Source: Cadophora sp. MPI-SDFR-AT-0126 (taxonomy: Eukaryota; Ascomycota; Leotiomycetes; Helotiales; Ploettnerulaceae). Taken from it: a stretch of DNA of 64,000 bases. The position numbers and the translations under genes were made by a program. The notes below the pieces were generated by a model, which did not search any database, was not told the origin of the DNA, and saw only the letters and a program-made list of their open reading frames with translations. How positions within the stretch are numbered: the first letter of the stretch is position 1; each line of letters opens with the position of its first letter. Of this stretch, positions 43,332 through 56,662 are shown one piece after another. The stretch spans positions 930,001 to 994,000 of the forward strand of contig JAGMVK010000008.1 in NCBI GenBank assembly GCA_020747065.1, written 5' to 3'.

Positions 43332-46300
43332 ATGTCACTCGTAGACCCAGGAGCGTCGTCGATTTCGGTTGCTGGTATGGATATCAGGCTAGCGAAACAT
43401 TCCAATTCTAACTTTACGCAGTCCGAGTCCGACCTTTCACGATTCGAGAAGCGGCGCAAGTGTAATCATTCCCAACTCCAAGCACAACAAGACATGACCT
43501 GACAGTATGTAGGACGAAATGCGAAGATGGAACAGTATTTCTGGGAGATGGGTCTCTTGCTGGAGCTCCTACTCCCAGATTAGGGGGCAAGGGAATCCGA
43601 CCAGTCATCAAAGTCTTGGACGATAAATGCTTGTATGCTTTGTTACCATGGGAAACATATTCAAACTGACACTGGCAGAATATTTGATCCGCCAGAGGAC
43701 AATCCAATTCAGAAGTTCGGTCGGTCGATGGTTTCAAATATGGGAAAGAGATCAAAGGACCAAACGTTCGGGTTCGATCGAGTCTTCGACGACAACACGA
43801 CACAGGGCGAGGTTTACGAAGCAACAACAAGAGGACTGCTGGATAGTGTCATGGAGGGGTACAATGCCACGGTTTTTGCATATGGAGCAACTGGATGCGG
43901 GAAAACACACACGATTACTGGAACAGCAGCACAACCAGGAATCATCTTCTTGACGATGCAGGAGTTGTTCGAGAAGATTGCGGAGAAGAGCGACGAGAAA
44001 CACACCGAAGTCTCGCTCTCATACCTCGAAATCTACAACGAAACAATCCGTGATTTGCTCGTGCCTGGAGGCAGCAAACAAGGGCTCATGCTACGGGAGG
44101 ATGCAAACCAAGCAGTGTCTGTGGCTGGACTGTCTAGCCATCACCCGAAGGATGTTCAGGAGGTAATGGATATGATCGTTAAGGGCAATGAATATCGAAC
44201 GATCTCCCCAACAGAAGCAAACGCAACATCTTCACGATCTCACGCCGTTCTCCAGATCAATCTTGCCCAGAAGGACAGAAACGCGGACGTCAACGAACCC
44301 CATACCATGGCTACACTGAGTATCATTGATTTGGCTGGAAGTGAACGTGCCAGTGCTACAAAGAACCGAGGAGAGAGATTGCTGGAAGGTGCGAACATCA
44401 ACAAGTCGCTTTTGGCACTCGGAAGCTGCATCAATGCACTTTGCGATCCCCGAAAGAAGAACCACGTTCCATACCGAAACTCGAAGCTCACTCGACTCCT
44501 CAAATTCTCTCTCGGCGGAAACTGCAAGACAGTCATGATTGTCTGTGTAAGTCCGTCGAGCGCCCACTTCGATGAAACGCAAAATACCCTGAGATATGCC
44601 AATCGAGCCAAGAACATCCAGACCAAGGTTACGAGGAATGTGTACAATGTCAATAGGCATGTCAAGGACTTCTTGGTGAAGATTGACGAGCAAATGGCCT
44701 TGATCAACGAACTTCGAGCACAACAAAAAGACTCTGAAGGTGCGGCGTTTGTCAAATTCAAGAAGCAGAGCGAGAAGAGAGACGGCATTGCACGAGACGG
44801 AATAATCAGAATACGTGCAGCATTCGAACACTCAGCTCCAGAGCGCCAAGAAAAGGTCAGTAACATGAAGAAGCTCCGCCAAATCGAGCGTCGGATTAGC
44901 TTGTTGTCGTCTTGGATCGGTGCTTTTGACAATATCTGCGAATCTCGAGAGGACGAAGACATGCCACCAAGTCTTGTAGCAATGCGAAAGACTGCCAGTG
45001 GCATTTTGGTCGAGCTCGAAAACAGTAGGCAACACTACCACCAACGGCTGGAGAAAATCAACTGGGAGCGATCAATTGACTCGGCTCTTCAGAACAGTGT
45101 TCGCTCACTCGCCGAGGCTGATGGTGCCGATGGAGTTGAAGCTGCCAGCCTTGCACGAGAAGCAGAGCTCCTGAAGGCTAATGCTGTTAGAGACGCCTTG
45201 AGAGAGGTATTCGAGCAAGACAAAGGTGGCGACGCGGAAACTATGCAGATTCTACTATCTGCTCAGTTCGACATGATCTCTTCTCTCAATGATATTCTCA
45301 GCATGAGCGAACAAGATGCTGTTCAGCACGCAAAGACCGTCCTCAGACGACTACTTCAGGCAGGAACTACTGCAGCTTCACATGTAATCAAACCAGACGG
45401 CTCGTTGAAGATAGTCGAAGCTTTTCCTCCGACGAAACGTGGCACACCAAAGCGCAAGAAGCCAGCTCATGCACCTTCACAATCGGCGCCAATTGTCATG
45501 CCACCTCTGGCTGCGGTAGCACCACAGGTCTTCTCTTCACCAATGAAATCCTCTCCGCGCCGACGGAAAGTCGTTGCGGGCAAGAAGGGTATCTCCTTCA
45601 CACCCAAGAAGCGTAGTGTTCGCTGGCGCGATGATACAGATTCTGGAGCCCTCGCAGAATTCGAGAAGACACCACAGAAGCAGAACTCAACTCCTGAAGT
45701 CTCATCGGTAGAGCAAAGCATCACACTTCCTGCGCTGCCGGCATATCTTTCTGAAGATGTTTCAAACGACTCTCTTGGCTCATCTCCAGTTCCACAAGCC
45801 CCAGAAGCATCATTCGAGATCAAGCCCAAGGTCAATCGCTTTCAAGCTGGATTCTTATCAAAGAAATCAGAAGGATCGCCCCCACCTCCTACTATCACGA
45901 ACCTCTCATCATCGGACAACGATCAATCACCATTGCGTGATATCAATGCATCCAATGCCATCAACCGCACCTCGCTCAACTTGATGCAAACGGCCAAAAA
46001 CAACATCACGCCTACAGATAGCGGCAACAACTCTTCTTCTGAGGGAGAGACCGGATGGCATGTCGATCGTATTGAAGGCGCCAAGATCAGCAAAGCATTG
46101 AAGCGCTCCGGATCCATCTCAAGGGCATCCAATGTTCACGACTCTGCTACCCGGACCCACCGACGAGCCAGAAGTCCAACAGCAGCCACCATGTCCGGCT
46201 CACCACCCAATGAAAACAACCTATTCACCGCTAGTCACGCTCGACGAATGGTCAACAGCCAAAAGGAATCTTCCTTCTCCGCTAGCGTTCTCAGCCCACG

Positions 46301-46469
46301 CACTGCTCCTGTTGTGAAGAACCATATGCGACGCACTACTATCGGTGAGGGCCGCCAAGTTAGTGGTACCATAGGAAGCGCTGCGGTCAGACTCACTGGT
46401 ACGATTGGCAGTACGCCAAAGTCTAGGGAGAGCGTCGCTGGGGTTATGGGTAAGGGTGGATGGAGATAA
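43332..46469 (+). CDS. KIP3: Kinesin-8 motor (Kip3/KipB type), four exons
   Basis: The model is join(43332..43374, 43422..43461, 43513..43632, 43679..46469), 997 residues. Kinesin-8 motors walk to microtubule plus ends and depolymerise them, controlling spindle length and nuclear position. The N-terminus becomes SISVAVRVRPFTIREAAQ only after splicing introns of 47, 51 and 46 bp. The motor has P-loop GATGCGKT (137-144), switch I NATSSRSHAV, switch II DLAGSERAS and YRNSKLTRLLKFSLGG. A neck-coil region follows near 340-420. The tail is Ser/Pro/Lys-rich with basic patches (PRRRKVVAGKKG, TPKKRSVRW) that may bind microtubules or be Cdk sites. The family assignment rests on the motor end and the insert pattern. 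Confidence 0.93.
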
Positions 46470-48712
46470 ATAGTCCTGGCGTGGTCTAATTCTTGTATGA
46501 ATATTGAGGAGGTCAGAGTTGCTTTTTATGCTGTGTGTTTCGCATTCATTGCATCGGAGCGTCTGCCAGCATGATGATAATGACTTTGCTGTATCTGTTT
46601 GTTGATTGGAGCACTTTTTTTTCTTATGCTCGCAAGCACGGAGCGGCGTCACGAGTTTTGGCGTCGAGATCGAGGTTTGGGAGGGCGTAAAGGGTTTTTG
46701 TTTATTTATCATTCATAGGGCGTCTGTGTATACATGCTCGAATTGAGGAATATTACATATTTGCTTTACCCTGATGTCTGAAAAGCGTGTGAACTTTCGC
46801 AGCGCTGTACCCTGGTCAGTCCTGTCGAATCTATGTGCTGGTGAGGTTTTAGGGGCATCATGACTTGACTTCGTGGATATATGGCTATCGAGTCCTGAAG
46901 GTTCTTCTCTTGGAGAGTTTCGGTCTTCTTTCCCTGTGGCAGCAAGACCGCAGATTGGCCTGTGTGCATATCTGTTCTTCTTAGGGCAATGCTGCTGCTT
47001 ATTTCACAAGGTACATTAATCATTGCCCATTCAATGTCGGTGTATCGCGTCGCAAAGGTGAGCATCTCGTTCCTCCCGCTAAGTGAATTTGCTCAGGCGA
47101 ATCACCGATCCGAAAAATATCGAAATAAGTATAGACTAAATGTATCCAAATAAGCAAATTCCTGTATGGCATCAGTGACCGATTCTCCACGAGAGCGCTA
47201 CTCTTAGAAGGTTTAGGTAGATGTGCACGGAAAGCGAGCTTCGTTAAAATCATGACAGGCTCATGGTTTCCATGGGACAACCGCGCAAGTCCTAGCCCTA
47301 GGGTTAGGTGCGCGGCCACGGAGTTTTACCATTTCGATCTCCGGATCTTTTCCCTGTTTTTTTTATTAATTTTATCTTTGTAGAGTTCTGGGTAGGGAGT
47401 GCATTTTAGATTTTTGTTGTCTTTTTTGTTTTGTTTTGGCGTTTTGCCGGCACTACTGCGGCAATACATTTAAGCGAGAATCCGGGACGGACCTATTGAA
47501 ATGTGGCGTAGCCACGTGGAGCGCCACGGTGTGATGCCAGCCCCCGTTGATGCCCAATCAATCTCGGTGTTGGTTCCTCGAATGGCTTGAGATTCTGTTA
47601 TCCTTGAAAGAAATGAAGTAGGATCTTGATCCTCAACATATGGCACAGTCAGGTCTGGGAGCGAAATCGGAGGTACTAACTTACTTTCTGCTTCGGAGTT
47701 GGCAGAGTCCCAAGAGGAATGGGAGGAAACTGTTGAAATATTTTACTATTACGTAGTTGAATAATGAAACCACCCTTGAATGGATGAGCAATATTAGTCT
47801 GCCAATGAGCCCAATCTGTAGAGAACGGAGCTCTGCTGTAATGTGATTTGGGGATGTGCAGTCAGCTGGTTTCAACTTGGATTGTCAGCATAATTATGAA
47901 GGATCTGAATGCAAGACCATGTATAACTCTGTCGTCATATCACCATCGCATTCTACAGGGTATTCTCCTTGTGTCCGTGTCGGAAAGAAGGGTCTGAAAC
48001 AAGGCCTGCGGACATTTAAATGCTTAAGCTTCTTTCTAAGTAGTTTCTATCATTGTGTAGATTGTCGCTGCACAACTATAAAGAACATTCAAACTATATA
48101 CCATTACTTCGTTAAAAAGCGATAGGCCTGATGATGCTGTGTCAATCAATGTTGCGAAACTTTTGACTGACCCTCGAAATGATTGCATGCTATTCAGGCC
48201 CGAAAGGAGGTGCTTCCCATGCCATGGATGTAGCTCCTAGCCAGGCTTGTGTACAGCATGACTTATTGACCGTCTCTATTAATTGTTAATCTCCTTACGT
48301 TGGCCCAAACCAGGGTTTGAGGATGTCTGACGATACCTGAGGCCAGTGAAGCGGCTGACTGACCACTGGACTAGTCTTCGTTGTTTCCTTTGGGGGATCG
48401 AGATCTCATCCTCCCTTCGACCAAAATTTGGAGCAAGACCCCCAACTATTGCGTCCAGCACACATTAAGTTTCCATATATGCATATGCATAGGATGACCG
48501 GAAGTCGTTCCCATTTGCTAGAAATGGCCGAAGACACTGCAACCATCCAGGTTCGACGTGGCGGGCCACCCCAGAGGCGGCCGAATAGCATGAAGGTCCA
48601 TCCAACCCTTCTGCCATCCATTAACTGCGACAATGAGTCTCAACTTTAGTTTCTTGGGTACTTGAAAAGTAGTACACACCATAGACGCAGCTTCGACCAA
48701 ACGAAGAAAGCA
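46470..48712. other. Intergenic, telomere-like palindrome inside
   Basis: No gene is seen in 2.2 kb. TAGCCCTAGGGTTAGG at 47295-47310 contains head-to-head telomere-type TTAGGG units. ORFs near 47856-48125 and 48428-48649 show no motif. The sequence before 48713 is the NACHT gene leader. Confidence 0.5.
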
Positions 48713-51574
48713 ATGGACGCCTTGCCGGCTTTCGTTCTTGCTGGATTCATTGTCCGCTTCGTTGCGTCAGCACGAGACGTTCTGTCCCCAAAACCGGAAG
48801 GCATTAAGCCCTTAAACGCTTCAAACTGTGGTACAACTGAGCTCGAAACCATCATCAACGAAATCTCTGCCATCCAAGGTTCCAATCAACTTGCCAACCT
48901 TTCGTCCTTCGATGCTGGCAATCGTCCCAAACCACAACATGAAGTTCTAGCTAAGCTTTGCGAGAAGTCTTACTCGTTACACAACGAAGTAAGGGCCTTC
49001 CTCGAACGATTTCAATTGGATGGGGGGAATATGGAGCATGAAGGGCTCCATGCGACGCGGAAGTTTGATGGGAACTATGGCGAGAATCACGAGCTCCATA
49101 AGCGTCTGCAGGAACTCGAGTGGCAAATCGATGAACACCTTCCATCTTATATTCTGTAAGACCATTTGGCAATCTGTGCGCCACCAGCTAATTGATCATT
49201 CTAAAGCTCCCAGAGGAACGCGACCGTGAAATGGGTCCAAGAGCTCGCCGAAACCTCGCGCCGACTGAACATCAACCGATCCAGGGAACTGCAGCGACTT
49301 ATCACAGACACAGATATCGCGTTCCAGACGCTTTCCATTCAGTCACCAGGTGTTGAACATGGCCGCGCGAGTCCTTCTCGAGGAAGAATTGGAAGTTCGA
49401 GCACAGTCAGTCAGGGAAAATCAGCAAGCAACATCATACTTGCTTTTTCAAGCATTGCGCAACAGGGAAGAACTTACACCACAGAATGCGACATTATACG
49501 AAGCCTTACATTCAATGAACAAAAATATTATCTGAGTGGGAAAGACAAGCACAGTTCACCTCATGACCAGGTCTGCGCACCCTCGACAAATTGTCCAGTA
49601 CCAGATCACTTGGACCACTGGTTCGAAAAGGGCGGGGGATTGTTCTGGATATCAGGTGGCCCGGGATGCGGCAAGTCAGAATTCATGGCACACCTCTCGA
49701 GTTGTTCAATAATGAAGGACGGGCTTCTGCAATGGGCGGGGACCTCGCCAGTTGTTTACACTTTCTGCTCCTGCCAAAAGCCCCAGACGAAGACACGATA
49801 TTCAATAAGCGATCTTCTCAGCACCATTAGCTGTCAAGTTCTGAAACGACACCCCGAATTGATTGCACCGGTGTTTCGTGATAAATGGGCATACCTGATG
49901 GGAATTTGGGGAGAAACACCCGCTGAAGTCAAATTCAGTCGTGAAGACCTCACCGACGCAATTGAGTCATTTGCTCTTTTAATGAGCTCGAATGCCAGAT
50001 TTTGCTTCTTAATTGATGGCCTGGATCAATTTGAAGATTTCGGAACAGAAATCGTTATACTCCTGCAACATTTGTCCAAATCGCCATCTGTCAAGATCTA
50101 TGTTACCAGTCAACTCGATAGCACAGCTTTGGATGAAATGGGTCTTGATCCTACTCAAAGACTCCACCTACCTGATTTCACTCGCCCCATCATTGATCAA
50201 CATATCATCAAGAGACTGAATGAGACTCCTTGGATCGCACAACGAAAGACGTCTGATGCATATTTGTTCGATCAAGTCTTTGAATACCTTCGACAGAAGT
50301 CCAAGGGGAGTTTCACATGGGTAAGCTTGGTTCTATCCGTTGCGCTGAGCGACATGAAGATTTTGGATGATATGGGCGACTTGTTGGCAAGACTAGAACA
50401 GCTCCCAACTCATCTATCCGAGCTCTTTCTACATGTCTTAGACGACGTAGAGCACGATCTTCATGATAAGCAAGCAAGAATATTGTTGATTGCCAGCCAA
50501 GCTCAAGATCCACTGGATGTTTTGGCATTCTCGTTTCTGGATGAAGTTGACTCTAATTTTACATCGAGTAGAGCAGCAGTGCCCATGGGGCAGCAAGAGG
50601 CCAAAAGCCGGAGCCAAAGTGTCAGAGTCCAAATTTTGGGCCTGTGCGGGAGGTTGCTGGATGTTCTCCCTGCCAGCGAAAAATCGTCGAAAGAGCTTGT
50701 TATTTTCCCTCACAGCTCCTTCCGAGAGTACTTGCGAGGCATTGAGGCACGAGAAATACTCATTCAGCGGCTGAAAAGTCCATTCGACCCTCAGAGATCC
50801 CTCTGTGACATTCTACTGGCCCAGATCAAATTCCATCAGCTTGGACCCTTCTGGGAACAGGGCGGTCCTATCCACGGTCTTGTTCTACACTTTCTTGAGG
50901 AAGTCGGAATTTGCAAATTGGTGAGTAATGAAGTCCTCGGAACACATGTCAATGAGGTCGAAGAAGTCGTATGCCAACGGAAAGGTAGAACGTTCTGGTG
51001 GTGGCAAAAGCGGTCTGTTGAAAAGGGCGAAAGAACATCGACATTCCTCGAGCTCATAATTCAATGTCGGCTTGTGGGGTATCTCAATTGGCGCTTCGAA
51101 CACTGTCCAAACCTGGTTCCTGAGCCGCTTGAGATGGCGAACCTCCTAGAATCTACACTGATTCCACCAGCTGGAACAACAGTAAATTCCGACCTGGTGA
51201 AAGTATTTCTCGATCATGGCGCAGATCCAAATCACGCTTCAGACCACGGATATCACTTAGATGCCAAACCGACACCTTGGCGACTGCTTTTGCTACATCT
51301 TGTTGCAACAGTCCAAAATGAAACCCTTTCGACCACAGAGACAGGAGAAGAATGGTTTCTTGTCCTCCTGCACTTGATCAACGCTGGTGCTGATCTGGAG
51401 ACTCCTGTCTACCCCAACGCTAGCAAAAGCCCCAACAACTCAACATCGGGGCTGAGTGTGGATGAAATCGTTCGAATGACAACAACACAAGAAAATGCTT
51501 CGTTTCTTTGTCGACAAATTGATGAGAGAAAGAATAGGAGATTGGCAAAGTCGGGCTGGCTTGGGTGGCAATAG
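48713..51574 (+). CDS. NACHT NTPase, fungal NLR-like (STAND) protein
   Basis: The model is join(48713..49155, 49207..51574), 936 residues. The 51-bp intron (GTAAGA, CTAAT, CTAAAG) joins LPSYIL to SQRNATVKW in frame. The N-terminus MDALPAFVLAGFIVRFVASA is the start typical of HeLo-like/SesA-type helical domains in fungal NLRs, which can act as cell-death or membrane-targeting modules. The NACHT core has Walker A GGPGCGKS (297-304), an LLSTISCQVL helix and Walker B FLIDGLD (414-420), plus the IFPHSSFREYL winged-helix-type motif. The C-terminus has two short ankyrin-like pieces (VKVFLDHGADPNHAS, LLHLINAGADLETP) rather than a full array. Such proteins act in non-self recognition or heterokaryon incompatibility. 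The ligand is unknown. Confidence 0.85.
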
Positions 51575-53040
51575 AGGATGTGGTATTTCGAATTTCATGT
51601 ATTCACTTTGGGCTGGTGTGATTTTTGGAAGTGGCCTTCGGACATTTACACAGATGAGCAAGGTTTTGTCCTCATACTGCTGTAAATCATAGCTAGACCT
51701 TAGAGCTTCGGATTGTCGGACGCCACTGAATTTGAGCCGAGTTGTATTAGATGCTGTTTGAAGCATATTTCATTTGAGCTATTTCGGAAATGGATTTGTG
51801 AACGAATACGATGCAGACAGAGTTTCTAATGTTCTGTGCAGTTTCTTTGTGTCGAAATGAAATCAAAATATCGAGAAAAAATCGCGGAAGATCTCTTATG
51901 TGAAGTGGCTTTGTGTCGAAAGGGAACAAAATCCGTGAGAGCAAGTCGAAGGGTCGGGTCATAAGCTCACGTCGCACGCTTAACGCTGTTGGCGTCTTAT
52001 CCAAGAAATCGTGAATCTGTGAATCATCTAGCTTATGTACATTGACGGGCCAATAAGAATGTAGGAATTGGGTTGCTGTGGAAAACCATGTCGTCGGAGC
52101 ACTGCATTGGACTACCGTGATTTCTCGCTTAGCGTCTAAATCAATAACGGCGCTTCATTTCATGAGATCACTAATGAGCTTAACCTATTTTGAATCACAC
52201 GGCTGATAATTCAATTACTTATTGTTTGAATGCGTCATGGAGAGGTAGCCAAAATAGGGTCTATCAAGTCTGAACAGTGCAGTGAAGTGAAGTCGAACAC
52301 CCTCGCCCGATTCAAGTCAACAGACAAATGATGGGCATTGATAAGCCATTTGAAGTAGGCTGTCTCTCTAGGTACTTGGTAGTATGACTTTAACAAGTGC
52401 CTATGTAAGAGGCCACCAACCCTGGCCATATCTAGAAGAGCTCCAAGGGAACACAACCAGATCTTCATGTGTAAGCATCAAGTGACCAGCAGATGTTACG
52501 AAGCGGCTTCTATCTGTCAGTTACTCTCTTCCAATGTAATTTACTCATAAGACAATGCGGGCTATGTTAGACGTTGTGTATTCATATTTGTATTATGTTT
52601 TCTATCTGCTTCTGCATGCGCACATGAAGACCCAAGCCCAAAATACCCCCAGCAGACTCGGCCGCAAAGAAAAGAAAAGCATCAGGATGTGCAGCATAGA
52701 GAACCACTGCATGAATGAAAAATGAAGGAAGAAATTTCGCTTTTGTGACCCTGTGTAATCAGATTGTCCAGTCGTCCTTTACTCATGCCCATTAATTATC
52801 TGCTAGGCGCTCGGGGTTTCCGGTGCCTGGAGTCTCGAGGGACGCTGAAAAGGTCGTAAGGGGAAAGACATGCTGTGTCAGAGACAAATCAATGTTTAGG
52901 TATAATGACGTATACTAGAAATCAAAGTCGAGTCCTTGGTCGAATGGCAGTGCTTGCAAAGTAGTGCATGGGATCCATACGAATAGCCATTCTGATCACT
53001 AGCAGGTGCATGCGAATCGTTTGGCAAGGCGACCAACTTC
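51575..53040. other. Convergent intergenic region
   Basis: This 1.5-kb AT-rich spacer lies between the NACHT gene and the minus-strand 2EXR gene. No gene, RNA or repeat is recognised. Confidence 0.55.
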
Positions 53041-54495
53041 TTAATTGTTCTCCATCTTCTCGGTTTCTTGAACTGAGGAGTTTTTAGGTCCGGAGGATCT
53101 TTCCGCATCTTTGTTTTCTTCGGAAATGGCGGCATTTGCATTTGAAGTTTCGCTCCCACTGGCTCGATCATTCACACACTGGATCCATTTCATAGCATTT
53201 CCCCATCCTTCATCAACATAGAGACCAGAAGCTGATTCAATATTGATACCATGCTCGTTGCCGTTATCGTTACCGCCGAGTTGCAACTGTTTGACTTGCG
53301 GAAGGCCTTTCGCGAGCTTCTCCACCGCGTCGCTGATTCTTTCATCATCTGTCTTGCGCTCAATCCCCTCAATCTTATTACCATTTTCATCAAACTCGTC
53401 AAAATCGTAGCCCCAAGTATCATCGCTGGGGATTTTATGCAATGTGATCTTTGTGAGGCGGCGGCATACGCGGCTCATGATTGTGGTGTAAATGGGGAGG
53501 ATTGATGCAAAGCTCAACTGATGGTAGGCTGGGTTTGCTACCTGGAACGTTCCCGTGATGTCGATCGACTTCAAGGGAGCAGCGTTTCGAGGACCGATCG
53601 CAACGAAAAATCGAAGAAGAGGGTCGTACCAGACTGAGCGGCAATGTCGGAACTTCTTGCTGAAGAGGTTCTTGATACTCTGGGAAATCTGATCCTCATC
53701 TGGTAGTACGCAGTGCGCAAGCGGAGCACTAGGAAGCTCATCAGCGTCATACTGGATGCTGCCGTACCAATGAATGTCATCGGTGAAGAAAAGGAAGTTA
53801 TTATGGCCGTACAATACCTCGCTTCCTTCATCGTGAACTCGTTTGCAGGTTCTCAGAAGTCGAATGCCGATGAAGCCTGAGATGTGGATGGTCTTTCTGT
53901 CCAAACCTTTGAAGGATCACGGAGAGGCAAGAAGAGGCAATTCTTTACAGTGCTGTCTTCTGTCGCTGCTGTTCCAAAGCCAGGGATTTAGCACGGGCTC
54001 CATCGAGGGAGATGCGACCTTGTTGAACAAAAATTGCGAGATTAGTCTCCCAGACCGTAACGATTCCGGGGGTACCATCGCGACTTGGAAGGCCGTGCGT
54101 GCTCGATTGGGGTAGCTTCTGGAGACATCCCTCCCATTAGTATCTGTAGACCGAGTATTTGCGGACGACTTGGCCGTCGCCAGGCTTACTCTTTTCATTA
54201 CGACGAAGTCGACGGCGGTATCGATTGCAGCCGGAACGATTCCTATTGGTCGAACGAAGCATAGCTGATAGATGATGAATTTGATGTCTAGAAATGGTCA
54301 GCAAAAAGTAGCGATATTTGGGGTGTGGACAGGTCCTACCATATGGGAGGTCGAGAAGTCCTAGTGGCTTCTCCGTGATTTTTTGCTCACGATCGGGCGT
54401 GACGTTGTTCTGTTTAGCCTCAGAAGCATTGTATTGGTGACGACACGATGCATGAACAGGTCCCTTGGTAGATTCCACGCTGATAGACAGGTATT
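53041..54495 (-). CDS. 2EXR domain protein, at least four exons, start unresolved
   Basis: The model is complement(join(53041..53896, 53949..54118, 54190..54287, 54340..54495)), with the 5' end open. Introns are 52, 71 and 52 bp with donors GTAGGA, GTAAGC and GTAAAG. They give the junctions LLDLPY-DIKFIIYQLC, VVMKR-KLPQ and QKTAL-KTIHISGF. The first EXR block is LLDLPYDIKFIIYQLC and the second is LLRTCKRVHDEGSEVLYG, the standard pair. The C-terminus is acidic and Ser/Asn-rich. The first exon has no ATG in frame before a TAA at ~54496, so a further upstream exon or a different start must exist. It is the third 2EXR gene in the window; its function is unknown. Confidence 0.65.
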
Positions 54496-55978
54496 ATGAA
54501 GTTGACGAGTTCTCGGGTGTGTTGTAAGATGCTGTAGGTCGCCAAGGTTTGTCGAAAAGGAAGTAAGGGTAACTGTCGATGTTGAGAAGAGACACTTCGA
54601 GGATGTTGATGGGAAGAGGGGAGGAGGATATGATTGGAAAACCTCGCACATAAATAGATATTCTGTTGTGAGAGCCTACAGCAACGCGCCAGTCGGCGAC
54701 AGATGTCGCATGTCGCATGTCGCTGAATGAACACGGCCACTAGCATGATTCATCCAGATGCTTGATCAAGACTCTATTTCTAACCCTACGGCATTCACTG
54801 CTCTTGCAACTGCAGGCGGGTATCAGTCCTTATGAATCAGGACAAGGTTTTCACATCAACCAAACGCGGCTATCAAGCAGACATCAGACGGAGTACAAAA
54901 GCTGGCGTGAAGGGCCCTCAGGATGAGGTCGAACTCTGTCAAACTTTCGACTGCCCATGTGAATGTGGCATACGAAGAAGTCACTTGGACAACTTCTGCT
55001 TAATATTTACCCAGAGACCAGAACAAGTCAATCAATTCAACGATGATCCGACAGAATTGGGAAGATTGCTTTCGCGAGTCGAGATATAATCAACGTCCTC
55101 TCTGGACTCAATCGTAGATTGGTCAAATGACTGACTGACTGCCTTATCACAAGGCTTAGTCCAAGTAACATGTGTCTTGTGCTAATCAAAGAAGCAACGT
55201 TACTTTTGATACAGAAACTCAATTCGTAGGAAAAGCGCTCATCGAATGAGAGATTGAAAGAAGGAACAGAAAAAGGCCCATATACTCAAAGCAAGTTAGA
55301 TGGTGATTCTCTTTGAGCAGATTGACGCAGAAAACAACCAAACAGTAGTCGATGAGAAGTACACGATAACAATAGTTGGCAAATAACAGGAATGTGAAGA
55401 AATTGAAATCGTAGAGTGAAAGTACAGGTTCCCCCGTGCATCGTGGAGATGAAACTCGTGGTAGTGAACGAAGTAGGTCACATGACTACAAGGCTTATTC
55501 CAAATGGACTGTACTCAGCCATCATTCGCAGCAGGATAGCGCCTCTGTCATCACATTGCAGCCTTTACCTGTACTTTCTTGTACTTAGTGTTTGTTTCTC
55601 AACTGCTGAGGCTGTGGAAGTAGAGGATTTGGAATCGCGGATGTGGAATCAAAAGTGGCTGAGGTTGTCCTCGGCCTCTCATTTGTCAGCGATGCTCTTC
55701 AATCCCTGCAACCCCTCCATGACGACTTGATACCATACATGCACGACAGCGATCCGAGAAAGCGACCCTGCGAAGAGCTTCATAAATATCTCCGGGTCGC
55801 CCTCCGATTCAAACTTGTTCTTTATATCTACAAACAACAACAACACTCCACCTAAATTCCTTACAACGCTCAACCCCAACACCAGCTTCGCGAAGCTACT
55901 CCACCACAAAAGCAAAACAATCTGCCTCCCACAACAACACCCCGCACCCTCCTCCTCCTCTTCCTCGCAACCCTCCTC
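54496..55978. other. Divergent promoter region, 2EXR / MsrA
   Basis: It probably contains the missing first exon of the minus-strand 2EXR gene, close to its left end. A small ATGTCGC repeat lies at 54699-54722. A plus-strand ORF at 55643-55855 has no motif. The ~90 bases before 55979 are a C-rich leader for MsrA. Confidence 0.45.
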
Positions 55979-56662
55979 ATGGCTTTCACAATGCCCGGCT
56001 TCATCAACCGCCTCATGCGTCCGTTCAGCGCAAGCACCAGTCTCGGACTCGGCGAAAGCGCACCCATTACCTCCCCCGAAGGCGCACAGCTAGCCACAAT
56101 TGCAGCAGGATGTTTCTGGGGCGTAGAGCACATGTTTCGGAAGGAATTCAAAGGAAAGGGTCTTTATGATGCGCGAGTTGGATATATTGGGGGCGATATG
56201 AAGAGTCCGAGTTATAGGGCTGTATGCTCGGGAAGTACAGGACGTATGTATACCTTTCTTCTCGTTGTAATTCTTTGTTGAATTTGAGGATTGAGGCTAA
56301 CCATTGAATGAACAGACGCCGAAGCTCTCCAAGTCTCCTTCGATCCCTCTCAAGTAACCTACCGCCAACTCCTCGAGTTCTTCTACAAAATGCACGACCC
56401 CACGACAGCCGACCGTCAAGGTCCAGACAGAGGCTCCCAATACCGCAGTGGGATCTTCTACCATAATTCTGAGCAAGAGAGTGTGGCGAGGGAGGTCACG
56501 AAGTTGGTTAATGAGAAGTGGTGGAAGGGGAAGGTTGTTACGGAAATTCTTCCCGCTGGCGAGTGGTGGGATGCTGAGGCGTATCATCAGAAGTATCTGG
56601 ATTATAACCTGGGTGGGTACGAGTGCCCGAGTCATTTCCTGAGGAGTTTCCCTCCTTTGTAG
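55979..56662 (+). CDS. MXR1: Peptide methionine sulfoxide reductase MsrA, two exons
   Basis: The model is join(55979..56243, 56316..56662), 203 residues. MsrA reduces methionine-S-sulfoxide in proteins and free methionine, an oxidative-stress repair activity. The catalytic motif GCFWG is at residues 44-48 (Cys45), followed by [25 protein letters not shown], which is formed across the 72-bp intron (GTATGT, CTAAC, AACAG). Later motifs are [18 protein letters not shown] and HQKYLDYN, and a C-terminal Cys (GGYECPSH) may be the resolving residue. The N-terminal ~35 residues are basic and hydroxylated, so a mitochondrial presequence is possible. A second ATG at 55991 (MPGF) is an alternative start. 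Confidence 0.93.

Noticed and set aside
55643..55855. 70-codon ORF upstream of MsrA
   Set aside because: Lies in the MsrA 5' region and lacks conserved features. At most it is an upstream ORF.
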